From positions 30,392,838-30,456,837 of the forward strand of contig CM055067.1 in assembly GCA_029204045.2 (NCBI GenBank): DNA of 64,000 nucleotides. Direction: 5' to 3'. Source of the DNA: Tillandsia leiboldiana. Lineage: Eukaryota > Streptophyta > Magnoliopsida > Poales > Bromeliaceae. The notes under the pieces were generated by a model. It was not told the DNA's origin, searched no databases, and saw only the letters and a program-made list of their open reading frames with translations. The position numbers were made by a program, and so were the translations under genes. This document shows positions 41,582 through 52,190 of the stretch, piece after piece; within the stretch, counting starts at the first letter, position 1; each line of letters starts with the position of its first letter.

Positions 41582-43432
41582 ATGATGGGTGAAAGTGGTA
41601 ATATTTATAGACCTCCTCTTTTTGATGGGACTAATTATGCTTATTGGAAAGTGCGGATGAGAGCTTTTTTCATTGCAATTGATGAGCGGGTATGGCAATC
41701 CGTGGAATACGGTTGGGTGCATCCTGTTGAGGAAGTAGGAAATTCTACTACCCCAAAACCTCGCTATAGATGGTCCAAAGAGGAATTTGAAAGATCTTCT
41801 TACAATGGGAAAGGTATGAACGCTCTTTTTAACTCTCTTTCCTCGACTGAGTTCACAAGAATTTCCGCGTGTGAAACCGCGAAGGAAATTTGGGATATTC
41901 TCAAAATTACACATGAGGGTACTAATCTTGTAAAAATTCAAAAGCTCCAGATGCTTACCAGTCAATTTGACTCTATTCATATGGAAGAGCATGAATTGTT
42001 TACAGATTATTACACTAGACTTCAAGATGTAATAAATACATGTGCTAATTTAGGAGAAAAGATCCCGGAGTCGAAAATTGTAAGAAAGATACTTCGGACT
42101 CTTCCGGAACGGCTTAGGGCAAAGGTTACCGCCATTGAAACCGTTAGTCATCCGGATGAGATGAGTGTAGAGGAATTAGTAGGTGCTTTGCAAACTTATG
42201 AAATGACTTTTCCTACTAATCAAGTTTCTTCCAAGTCTTCTTCTAAGCTTATAGGTATTGCATTCAAATCAACAAAGGAAGAAGATAGCGAATCAAGTTC
42301 CGACGATGAAATCTCTTTTGCCGATTTTGAAGAACAATTGGCGCGGATCACAAAGAAATTTCGTCGGAAATTTTGGAAGAATCAAACCGATGGATCTTCA
42401 TCCACGAAACCATCTAAAGGATCATCGGGTTCTAAATCCTCTAATCTCAAAGGCGTTGCAAAACCTTCTAAAGAAAAAGATGATTTCGAAGGGGAAATCC
42501 AATGCTATAGATGCAAAGGCTACGGCCATTTTTCAACGGAATGTCCTTCTCCGAAATCATATAAAAAGAAGGCTTTGCAAGCGAAAACTTGGGACGATTC
42601 TACTTCTAATGAATCGACCTCAAGTAAAGAGGAAAAAGTCGTTGCCTTACATGCTTCTCAAATTCCCTCTTCTAATGTTTGTTTATCATCTTTAATCACT
42701 GACTCTATTCCTTTGATTTTGCATGAAACATCAACATCCGACGGAGAGTCATCAAGTGAGGGGGAGTCGGACGAAGAAGAACTCGTTGAGGCATATCAAC
42801 AACTTCTTGCGGAATCTAAGAAGATGGCCAAGCATATCAAGAAGTTGAGGAAGCAACGACTTGAGAATCAAGACGAGAATCATGCTTTAAAGATAAAACT
42901 TCATGATCTCGAGGAGGAACAAGGACGTTTATTGAATAACAATAAAATCCTCCAAGAAAAGCTAAACCAATCGGAGACAAACGCTAAATCATATATGGAC
43001 AAGATTGGTTTTCTAGAAAAACAGTTTGAGGAGATTCATGTCACCAACCAAGTTTTGACCAAGCAAGTTCATGAACTCAAATTCGACATACAAAGGCTTT
43101 CAACCGGTTTCAAAAACTTTGACGGTATGTCCGGATTAGGTCAAACAAGCAAGGTTGGTTTGGGTTTTAAAAAGGATCAAACTGTGCATGCTTCAAGTTC
43201 CACATTCAAATTGAAAGGAAGAATGTGTCACCTTTGTGGACTTGAAGGACATTTGGTGAAGAATTGCCCGAAAAAGAGAAAGAAGAGTCCTTCGGCATCT
43301 TCATCTACGGAGCGAACTCAACGGAATCAAAAGACACATCAAGTCAAAGGAGTTCACTCAACCCACCAAAGGTCCGAGCCACAATATCAATCATACAAGT
43401 GGATCACTGCAAGGCAAAGACCTAAGGTGTGA
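41582..43432 (+). CDS. gag: Copia gag polyprotein of element E, intact ORF
   Basis: 616 codons. The ATG at 41582 is the first after the PBS; the frame is open upstream to 41522 but that part is PBS and LTR. Residues about 10-220 are a Copia gag (UBN2-like) domain (FDGTNYAYWKVRMRAF; FTDYYTRLQDVINTCANLGE). About 240-305 is a Ser/Lys-rich linker; a CCHC zinc knuckle is at about 308-321 (CYRCKGYGHFSTEC); about 400-508 is a long heptad-rich coiled coil; a second CCHC knuckle is at about 549-562 (CHLCGLEGHLVKNC); the tail is basic. Role: capsid assembly and RNA packaging in cytoplasmic particles. A solo Cassandra LTR inserted at 43428 supplies the present stop (TGA 43430-43432). Past it, the old frame runs on to about 43723 (KGDIFPCLKF, then TAA), so roughly 35-40 C-terminal residues were lost. 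No protease or other pol domain follows. Confidence 0.9.
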   Translation: MMGESGNIYRPPLFDGTNYAYWKVRMRAFFIAIDERVWQSVEYGWVHPVEEVGNSTTPKPRYRWSKEEFERSSYNGKGMNALFNSLSSTEFTRISACETAKEIWDILKITHEGTNLVKIQKLQMLTSQFDSIHMEEHELFTDYYTRLQDVINTCANLGEKIPESKIVRKILRTLPERLRAKVTAIETVSHPDEMSVEELVGALQTYEMTFPTNQVSSKSSSKLIGIAFKSTKEEDSESSSDDEISFADFEEQLARITKKFRRKFWKNQTDGSSSTKPSKGSSGSKSSNLKGVAKPSKEKDDFEGEIQCYRCKGYGHFSTECPSPKSYKKKALQAKTWDDSTSNESTSSKEEKVVALHASQIPSSNVCLSSLITDSIPLILHETSTSDGESSSEGESDEEELVEAYQQLLAESKKMAKHIKKLRKQRLENQDENHALKIKLHDLEEEQGRLLNNNKILQEKLNQSETNAKSYMDKIGFLEKQFEEIHVTNQVLTKQVHELKFDIQRLSTGFKNFDGMSGLGQTSKVGLGFKKDQTVHASSSTFKLKGRMCHLCGLEGHLVKNCPKKRKKSPSASSSTERTQRNQKTHQVKGVHSTHQRSEPQYQSYKWITARQRPKV

Positions 43433-43604
43433 CACCCCCGGAATTTGGATTAGTCCTATATATAAATGATATAATAGGACTAAATCTCTAACCCGGCTAT
43501 AGTATTTTGGATGGTAGCAAGATCCAAGAGGAACATGAGAGTTAAGCGTGCTAGAGCTAGAGTAGTTCTAGGATGGGTGACCCCCTGGGAAGTGGGGCGT
43601 CACA
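43428..43604 (+). mobile_element. Cassandra solo LTR inside gag of E
   Basis: 177 bases, TGTGACACCC to GGGGCGTCACA, flanked by TAAGG (43423-43427 and 43605-43609). It has the 5S-like segment (GTTAAGCGTGCTAGAG, TAGGATGGGTGACC) in plus orientation. No PBS or PPT, hence solo. Being inside E, it is younger than E. Confidence 0.93.
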
Positions 43605-43609
43605 TAAGG

Positions 43610-45306
43610 TGGATCAACAGTCAAAGCTATCATCTCCCAACCACAATGAATCAAGACAACCCAAAATTCGACAATTTTGGATTCGGAAAGGTGATATCTT
43701 TCCTTGTCTTAAGTTCTAAATAGCTTATGACTGTATGTAATGCTTTGATTGGTTTTCCATTCATATTTTTCTTAATCTCTGCATTACATGTTTTTCAATG
43801 CTCTTCGTTTTTATACTTTGTTTTTGAACAAAAGGGTTTTTACTGAACAAGTGCATTGAATAAAAAGAGTTTCACGTTTATTCACTCCAAATTAATTTTA
43901 TTTGGATTATCAACTTTACTCCATAATCATAATCTTGAAGATACTTCATTATAGGAGTTTTTGATATTATAAGCATCAAATTTTAGAAATCATGTGTGAT
44001 CTTTAGACGCTTAATCTATCTCGGTTGTGTGAATTCATTGTGATAAACGTGAGACAACCGATAGACTAAAATTTGGGATTTAATTCTTTCACGTAAGAGA
44101 TTGCATTCTTACAAGGGTAATGAAATGATTTGCAAAAGATGTGGAAAGAGTTACATCCGAAAGGAGTGTGAAAACTACCACCACATGTTGGAAAGAGCTG
44201 CCACCCCGGTCGTCCGGTCTGTGTGTGAAGCTACCACATGTTATGGATGCTTGAAAATTATTTATGAAATTTTGTTTAGTTGAAGCATTCGGAGATTTAA
44301 ATTTAAAGCTCTTATTTTGAACAATCTCCTGGTTGGTATAAGTTGGGATAGTTGAAAGATGCTCAAAGAGCCACCCTTAGGTATTTTAGTGCTTATCTCA
44401 AATTTGAAAGGGTAAAATTCAAAATTGATGTCATTTGGAAATCTCTGTAAGTCATCTTTGTAAATCCGTTACATCTTGATAGACTTTGGATCTCAAGAGT
44501 ATTTTTGATGACTTGTGTTTGACGAATATAACATGAAAAACTGTTTATAATGTTTTATCTTTGTTTTTCATGATTTAGGAGTAAATCTTTTTAATTTTGT
44601 GAAATTAATTAGATTGAATGGCATCTGTGTGAATTCATTGTTTAAAGCACTTAAATTGATTTCTTGATGGAATACAAATCGGTATTTGAAAAGATTCTAA
44701 AATCTGGATTTGTTTCAAGAAATTATTTGATTTTTGTTTTCTGGTACAGGTACGCAATCTGCATTTTTGTTATATACCGGAACTGAGCCTTTATCTCTCT
44801 TTCTCTATGAACTAATGCTGTTAGTGATTTCCTTTTGTCTAGCATGTTCACTGTTTGACAATTTGTGACAAAAAGGGGGAGAACAGAAAATAATGATCGT
44901 ATCACAAAGGGGGAGAACATAAATGCTCAAGACAGGGGGAGAACATGGAGAACATGGAGAACATGTTAGAGATGCTCATGATAGGGGGAGATAAAGAAAA
45001 GATTGAAAGAGCCGAAAAACAAAAGAACCAAAAGGACGAATCAAATGTAGGATTTTAATTTCTAACGACTAACGTTTGATTTTGTTTGGAGTTTTGTTTT
45101 GCAGGAATTACATCACTTTAAGACTCCAAGTCCTAAGTCATAGAGTATGTTCTAGGACTGTTTGGTTCAAATGTAATTTTGTATTTATTGGATCTTTCAC
45201 GCAAAGAAAATCAATGTTTTGGTGATAACATTGAATTTCGACTTTTTGGTTTAAGATGAGTGACTTGAGCGCTTTTATGTATTTTTGGGTTTTGTCACGA
45301 AATTGC
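43610..45306 (+). other. Element E non-coding internal region
   Basis: The first about 115 bases are the displaced end of gag. The rest is AT-rich with many stops and no Copia protease, integrase, RT or RNase H motif. A 60-codon frame at 44101-44283 has scattered cysteines but no proper CCHC spacing and no partner; I do not call it. From about 44870 come PPT-like tracts. In a full Copia element this is where pol would be. Confidence 0.75.
44871..44994 (+). repeat. Four PPT-like tracts upstream of the E 3' LTR
   Basis: AAAAAGGGGGAGAAC (about 44870-44883), CAAAGGGGGAGAAC (44905-44918), GACAGGGGGAGAAC (44931-44944) and GATAGGGGGAGATAAAG (44980-44995). All share GGGGGAGA with the true PPT at 45308. 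Repeated PPTs near the 3' LTR are, as I recall, a Sirevirus trait. Confidence 0.8.
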
Positions 45307-45353
45307 CAAAGGGGGAGATTGTTACGGCATTTTGGTGTTGGCATATTTCGTGA
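45295..45353 (+). other. Inverted repeat straddling the PPT and 3' LTR start of E
   Basis: Left arm TCACGAAAT-T-GCCAA (45295-45309), right arm TTGGC-AT-ATTTCGTGA (45338-45353). The PPT (45308-45319) and the LTR start (45320) lie in the loop. The related copy in G has TCACGAAAC facing GTTTCGTGA, a matched change. Confidence 0.75.
45307..45319 (+). promoter_or_regulatory. Element E polypurine tract
   Basis: CAAAGGGGGAGAT-type tract directly before TGTTACGG at 45320. Confidence 0.92.
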
Positions 45354-46716
45354 GTCAAGTCAGTGAGTTGAGTCGGAGTCTTAAAGGGATCAAATTGTCA
45401 ATCAGCAATCAAAGACTTAGAGAAGATTCAAAAGAGCTCAAGTTGGCACTCAGTGTCTTGAATCTTGAAGATTGAAGTTGAAGAATTGTGGATCAGTTAC
45501 ATCAATCTCAAGAAGAAAGTATTCAAAAGGATCAGGTATGGTTAACTAAATAATTTTGGTGATCCGAATACTTTCTTATAGTGTAGAAACACTTGGATGA
45601 ATTTTTAATTGCATAAAAATCAAAAACTGGACATGGGACATGTTCAGGATCCGGATCAGACAGTCCAATCCGGATCCCGAAGGGTGCTTGTTCATTGGCA
45701 AATCCGATCCGGATCAAAGGTCATTTCGATCCGGATCCCGAACATGGGTTTTTGCTGGAATACATGAACGATCCGGATCGGGCATTTCAATCCGGATCCC
45801 GAACCCTGTTTTTTCTGGAATAACCTGACTCGTTACGACGATCCGGATCACAGTAAATCCGATCCGGATCGCCGTCCTGAAAATTTCCAGATAAGGTAAG
45901 TTTTTTATTCTTATCTCTTTCCAAAGGTTTCTAAACTATAAATAGACATTTAGGGTTTCTCAAAAACGTGGGGAGCACGGCCGATCAATTTATAAAACAC
46001 TTGAGATCAACCATAGAGGCAAGGTTTTTATCGTTCTTCGTTATAGCCTCTTTTAGGTCAATTCGACGGTTCTTTCAAGAACATATCTTTTGTCGAATTG
46101 ATCTAATCTTTGCTTAGAGATTTTTCCCATGGATCTTCATTGATAATCTAAGCAAAGGATCACCATCGAAGCCAATATTCTTACCGGCAGAGTTTGCGTC
46201 GTGGATTCGACGTGGCATCGTGGATTCGGTGTGCTAAAGGCGTTTCGTGGATTCGAAACGTGTGCTCGTGGATTCGAGTGGCGTTCGTGGATTCGAACGT
46301 GTGCAGTGGACGTGCAATCGTTGGAGCGCAAGGTCCGAAGAAGTTGAAGGAGGGGTTAAATCCATGGAGACGGTAATCACCTTGTTATTCTTCTTTTCTT
46401 AGTGGATTGTTATTGCGTGGACATCCAACCGGTCAGCGCAAGGTCCGAAGAAGTTGAACGAGGGGTTTGAGTCCGTGGAGTCGGTAATCACCTTGTTATT
46501 CTTCTTTTCTTAGTGGATTGTTATTGCGTGTTGGTCCCGTGGTTTTTCTCCTGGATTGGAGTTTCCACATATATCTCGGTGTGCTGTTTTTATTTTCCGC
46601 ATTGGTTTTTATTTTGCACTGAGATTGAGTTTTTATTTATTACACCTATTCACCCCCCCTCTAGTTGTTTGATAGTACCTATTTAGATCCTTGTGGATCC
46701 TATATAAAAACCTACA
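45320..46716 (+). repeat. Element E 3' LTR
   Basis: 1397 bases, nearly identical to the 5' LTR, with the same ATCCGGAT array, TATA box (45936-45945), five-hairpin array (46197-46299) and 110-base tandem duplication. Confidence 0.95.
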
Positions 46717-47093
46717 AAACATTGTAGGTGCATGGGCACTTTGAGGGGGGATTGAATAGGAATTTTCGTGAACTTAAGCTTTTGGATATGAATATAAAAT
46801 AACTATACCTGTTATAGAATTTTTGGGACATGTTAAAAACTTGATCATGTGTAAATGGACATCATGACATTAGAGTCATCTAGCATTGTAAGATACAAGT
46901 AGAAAACTTCTAAACTTGTACAATCAAGATGAAATAGTTAGATTCCATGTTTGAGACATGAGGACAACTTGTAAATGTTTTACTCTTTCATTATGCAAGA
47001 TAATGTTAATATTGTATATGAAACATTGACACTTGAGATACTATACCCCGACCTAAAGGTCGATGATGCTTTTCCGTGTTTTAGACACGATGA

Positions 47094-47669
47094 TGTGACA
47101 CCCCCGGAATATGGATTAGTCCTCTATATAAATGATATAATAGGACTAAATCTCTAACCCGGCTATAGCATTTTGGATGGTAGCAAGATCCAAGAGGAAC
47201 ATGAGAGTTAAGCGTGCTAGAGCTAGAGTAGTTCTAGGATGGGTGACCCCCTGGGAAGTGGGGCGTCACAGTTGGTATCAGAGCCATTCACCAGCCGGAA
47301 ATGTGAGATGAGTCTCGGCTGAGCCAGGGTTATATAGCGGGTAGAGCGAGGCTCCCCGGCTAATGACTGTTGTGAGTGGAGTGCAGCTCCTCACAAGGTC
47401 GGCTAAGGCTAGCGAGACGAGTCTCACATCGCCTGGTGCTTGTGAGTGTGCTTGAGCCTGACGTGGACGTCAGGGCTTAAAGGGGGGAAGAATGTGACAC
47501 CCCCGGAATTTGGATTAGTCCTCTATATAAATGATATAATAGGACTAAATCTCTAACCCGGCTAGAGCATTTTGGATGGTAGCAAGATCCAAGAGGAACA
47601 TGAGAGTTAAGCGTGCTAGAGCTAGAGTAGTTCTAGGATGGGTGACCCCCTGGGAAGTGGGGCGTCACA
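47094..47669 (+). mobile_element. Cassandra-type TRIM, complete, plus strand
   Basis: LTRs 47094-47270 and 47493-47669 (177 bases each). PBS directly after the first LTR (TTGGTATCAGAGCC, 47272-47285). Internal region about 222 bases without an ORF; PPT TTAAAGGGGGGAAGAA before 47493. It is flanked by CGATGA on both sides (47088-47093 and 47670-47675), a six-base match rather than the usual five. Each LTR has the 5S-rRNA-like segment, at about 47207-47257 and 47606-47656. It is inserted in the LTR of D. Confidence 0.94.
47207..47257 (+). other. 5S-rRNA-like Pol III control segment in Cassandra LTR
   Basis: GTTAAGCGTGCTAGAGC, then TAGTTCTAGGATGGGTGACC, then CCCTGGGAAGT correspond in order and spacing to box A, intermediate element and box C of plant 5S rRNA (from memory of the plant 5S sequence). 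The full 5S gene is absent; only this half is present, embedded in an LTR. Confidence 0.85.
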
Positions 47670-48088
47670 CGATGACTTGCTATTCCGTGTTTTAGACACG
47701 ATGATCGAGACTTTCTTGCTTGCCGTTTGTGCTCATTCGCACATGCTTGGTAGGGTCGCTCCCTCCAAGCCGGCACTCCGGAGTTGGCCAATTGCAACAT
47801 TATGATCGCCGTACGGGATTGGGTGCCGATTGGGACGCCGTTGGATTGGCATAGCTCCTTCGGCGGTGCCACCACGGGACCAGGAGGCATGGCTCAAGCT
47901 TAGACTCAAAGAAAGTCTTCAACAGAAAAAGATTAAAGTTAACTAAACTTGACGTTGAATATCACCTAGATGATACTTCTTATGGTAGTTGGACATATAT
48001 GATAGATTCATATCATCATCACCTTGTACATGAGCATAGAGGCATGATAGTAGTAGAGTACTTTACTTTACTTCAGTTGTTTATTTTC

Positions 48089-51000
48089 TGTCACGCCCCG
48101 GGGTCGAAACTGCGACCCGGGCTCGCCAACAGATCCGCCACCTATGCCAACCCGCATAGGCGAAGCGACCTACCTGCAAAAGAGCTACAGCTAACAGATA
48201 TCAGAGCTAAAAGATAAAACTGCTATAGAAATAAAATCAACCACTGTACAACTGAAGATAAAACAACAAGGTCCCTCTCCCAAAAAGATAATCATACAAT
48301 AACCTCGAGTACAAAACTCACAGCTCAACAGGGAGATATCTCAAATAAAACATCAGTGTACAAGCTCTCAATACATCATATCCTCACTACATCAGTCTCT
48401 CAAAAGAGGAAATAAATACCACTCTACCGACTATACTGAAGATCTCCTCCAAAGGGGGTACCGCTACTCTCCAAAGATGGGTCTGGATCTAGCTCGCTAC
48501 TCCCTCACCACGCACAGCAACCACAGAATGGCAACACCCGCCAAGACTCTGCAAAACAAAGAGGAGAAAGGACAAAAGGGGGAAAACCCCCAACGGGCGT
48601 GAGAACTTCGCAATAAGGGAGTTCTCAGTGGGTATCGCCACAAGGCCCGACGATCTGCCCACCAAGACTACTAGAGGCAAAAGATAACCGATGCAGTAAA
48701 ACTGAAAGAAGAAGCTGGAAACACTCTACAGCTACCATGCCTCTAACCAAATGCTCAAATGGGGCAACTCTGATGAAGATATGCAACACTCGCACACGAG
48801 ATGCTCAATCGACCCAATCGAGCTGACTGCCGCATCGGGTCCAGTCAAACCTGCGCCCACCTACAACCACCTCCCGCTGACGGGCAGGAATTACGTAGGG
48901 CGTCCAAACGGACTGACTCGCTATCGAGTAGTGGCTCATGCAGGCTATAGTCAAATCCATGCCCTCTCTCTCTCAGAACGGAAAGACTCAAGATGCTCAA
49001 CCTCTCACACAATGGTCAAAGAACTCACAACGACCACGGGACCACCGTCAAACCCCGAACGGTTCCCAACAATACTAGCACTGGTCTAAACACAGCTACT
49101 AGACTCCACTCGGTCCCCCAGGCACGAGTGTAACAAAAGTATCTGACTGAATAAACCCAATCGATAGACCAGTAATCACTGGTACTGCCTGCTCTGCCGC
49201 GACGGGTATGCCAGCCTACGCATAACACCGAAGCAAAGGAGTCCCAAGGACTCAAAACCCAGCATGGTGCCCGGCGCTCTGCACCGTGGAAAGCCTACTC
49301 CGGAGTGGCACTCGAGGGGAGCGACCCACACGAGTAAAGTATCACTGTATCAAGCATCACTGTATCGAGTATCTCTGTAACCACTGTCTCATAATAGCAG
49401 GACTGGATCAAGACTATGATCAAAGTGGGAAACTCCGTCCACTAACAAAACCCCGATCTGATGCAATAATACTCAACAAGTGGGAAACACCATCCACTAG
49501 AACAAATCTGATACCCAATCTGATGCAATAGTCAACATCCGGTCAACCGCCCAAAGTCCGCGGTCACCGCAATAACCCACAACCCACAATTGGGTAAATT
49601 AATCAAGATCCGGTCAACCGCCTACTGTCCGCGGTTGCCGCAATAACCCACAATCCAACATCAAGCACACCCTGTCTCTGACCCTAAGGTCCCAGCTACA
49701 CTATCCCAAACCTCTGTTCGAACCCGAGCAACATGACTCAAAAGTCTAAATAAAAAGGAGAAAGAAAGCAATCATGGTTTCTCCTAAGTCAAATTCCAAT
49801 ATGTAGTGCATCAGTAAAAGATGGCCTAACTATATGTTCATACACATATGTCCATACAAGCATGCATTTGTCCTTAAGAAGGATAAAGAAAATAAACCTC
49901 ATGCCAGAATTAGCAATGACCATACCTGTCCATGATTTTCGATCCATAATCACTCCTTGGAGTAGGACCTGCACATAACTACATAATCCTATCCCAATGC
50001 ATAAACCAGCCTCATAAAAGGTTATGTGCTAATATGGCATGATAATTAATCCTGATATGGTAACCTTGCCTTAGGTGGGCTTCCACTAATCACCAACATG
50101 AATATTTGATTATACCATTGTCATACTATGAGAAATTCACTTGCAATTTCCATAGAATCCTCACTGTTAAACTTATCGACCAATTTCAGTTATTGTACCG
50201 TACACCTGCATGCAATGCTAACATATAACAATATAGAGAACCGTCCACCGGTTCCGGGAATAAGGCACCCACCTGAAAAGCTGACTGTCCAAAGCCCAAC
50301 AGCTGAAAACACCAGATAACTCTAATCCCTTGCTCCAGTAAGTTCAGCACACCCGTAACTCTCCTGGCACAATACAAAGCTCACTAATTACACTAAGGCT
50401 CCCAAATATAACTCTTATAATCCCATACAACAACAGTCCCGAAACTGTTAAATTATCACCTGCAGAAAGTGCCCAGAAAATTCCAAGAAAAATACCACAG
50501 CGATCCTCGCGTCGATAGCTTCGCAACGGTACCTTGCACGCCCAAATCGGAGTTCGGTAAGTCAAGATAAAAATTCGGCAAGGGGGTACACTCATACAAA
50601 AATCTGTGTTAAAACTGTACACTGTTCACAGAGAAAACAGTAATTTTCACCTCTGATGAAATCTCAGAAAAATCCAAGAAAAATACGAGCGCGTTCCTTG
50701 CGATCTGAAGATGAAAAAGTTGTATAAGCTCGTTTCCAGCTGACGCTCGTGCGCAAAGATATGGCCAAAACACCTCGATGCAGTCCCACAAAGCCAAACA
50801 GAAAATGGGTCACAGTGTTGCCTCGGGATCCATGCCAAAAACTCGAAACAGGAAAGCGCGATCAAAATGAAAGATGAAGTCCTACCTCTTAGGAGTCTGT
50901 CGGTGCAAAAATCACAGAAAAAGGATCTCGGGGTAGCCCAGGGGAGCTAAAACACTGCTGCTGCGCCGAAGAAGAACACTAGAAAGCAACGTCGCGCCGC

Positions 51001-52190
51001 ACCGTAAAATGGGGAACCTCGGGATTCGTGCCTTCAAAAATCCTAGAACTTGGCAGGAAGATCAAGCACTTAGAGGTGAAAAACTTCCAAGAAGGGAGCT
51101 CGGGGAGATCTTGAAAGGGCTGAGAGAAAAAGGGCAGAAAAGAGGGCTCGGGCTGCCTATTTATAGGCTGAAGAAAACAATTGGGAAAATTCCCATTTTG
51201 TCCGATTTTCCGGGCGCCCGAAACTTTTCGGGCGCGCACAGTGCGGCCCGGCCCACAACTTTCGGGCGCGCACAGTGCGGCCCGGTCCACCACACAGCCC
51301 AGTCCACTACTCCCCCGGGCCCCACTGCACCCGGTGCACCTGCGCCCGCGAATGGCGACGCGACACGTGGCCCGGCAACCCGTGCACCGCGCACGTCGCG
51401 CCGTGGACCGCGCACGTCGCGGCTGACCCGGGCCGTACGACCACCTGCCCCGGGCGTACGGCACCTGCCCCGGCCAACGACTCCACAGGTTGTGTGGACC
51501 GGGAGCACAACACCGAACCAATCACCTCTCGCCACGTGTCCACCCGGTCTACCGTGCACCCGGACCAAAATTCAGTGGACCGCGCCTGCTGAACCGGCCA
51601 ACCGGAGAGCGCCACGTGGCCCGCCCCCGGTGCACGACCTCCGCGGTGGACCGCGCGCCTGCCCGCGCCCCTGCGCGCCTGCCCGCGGCCGCGCGCCGCC
51701 TGCCCGAGCGCCTTCCGCCGCCGCCAGCCGCCGCCGGTGATCGCCGGAAGTACTGTTCCGGCATGAACAGTAACCGCCAACCCAAAAACATCAAGCAAAT
51801 AGCCCATCTTGACCGTTTTCGCGCGCTGATTCCAAAAACGGTGTCCATTTTGCCAAATTCCAAACCTATAATTTGCCGGAGGCTCCCGCAAACCCCAAAA
51901 ACTGCCAAAACTTCCGGGAGCCCGCTTTTGGGCATCCGGACTCAGAATTAAGCAAACAAAAAGCCATTTCCAAGCGTTTTTCCGCACTGAACCCAAATCC
52001 ACCCTCTGTTTGGCCAAAATCCTTTCCTAAAATTCGGCAAAAGCAGCCGAAGGCCAATACAGCCAACCAAAGCTCACAGGGTCCATCTCTTGTGTCCAAA
52101 TAGGCGCGCGAACACCGCCGACAAGCCACGTAGGCTTCCAGAAGCTGCTGGTCACACTGAAGAAGCCCAGCAAAGGTCTGGGTCACCACA
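48089..52190 (-). mobile_element. F: solo Ty3 LTR, minus strand
   Basis: On the minus strand it starts TGTGGTGACCCAG (52190) and ends CCGGGGCGTGACA (48089). TSD TTTTC (48084-48088 and 52191-52195). Length 4102 bases, close to the reconstructed N1 LTR. TATA box at 51157-51166; stem GAGAACT/AGTTCTC (about 48601-48628); terminal hairpin CCTATGC-CAACCC-GCATAGG (48141-48160). A GC-rich U3 block (51230-51740) gives fortuitous frames. No internal region. Confidence 0.94.
51157..51166 (-). promoter_or_regulatory. TATA box of F
   Basis: CTATAAATAG on minus within AGCCTATAAATAGGC, about 1025 bases into the LTR. Confidence 0.6.

Larger units (their letters stand above)
40150..46716 (+). mobile_element. 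Element E: gag-only Copia (TR-GAG-like, Sirevirus-related?)
   Basis: Complete, with TSD AAACA (40145-40149 and 46717-46721). LTRs 40150-41547 and 45320-46716 (1398 and 1397 bases, about 20 differences by eye, so a young insertion). PBS 41550-41561, one intact gag ORF (41582-43432), then about 1.7 kb of AT-rich sequence without pol, several PPT-like tracts and the PPT. No protease, integrase, RT or RNase H. The repeated PPTs and long coiled-coil gag recall Sireviruses (recalled, not checked). It would need pol in trans. Confidence 0.93.

Noticed and set aside
44101..44283. A small cysteine-containing ORF in element E (60 aa) as a possible extra zinc-binding protein
   Set aside because: The cysteine spacing does not match a CCHC knuckle, it has no conserved partner here and lies in stop-rich AT-rich DNA.
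47207..47257. A 5S rRNA gene
   Set aside because: Only the internal control half is similar, it is repeated in both LTRs of a small element, and the start and end of 5S are missing. It is a Cassandra feature.
51009..51740. 243-aa plus-strand ORF in F
   Set aside because: It lies antisense within the U3 of a solo LTR, in GC-rich sequence, with a competing ORF on the other strand.
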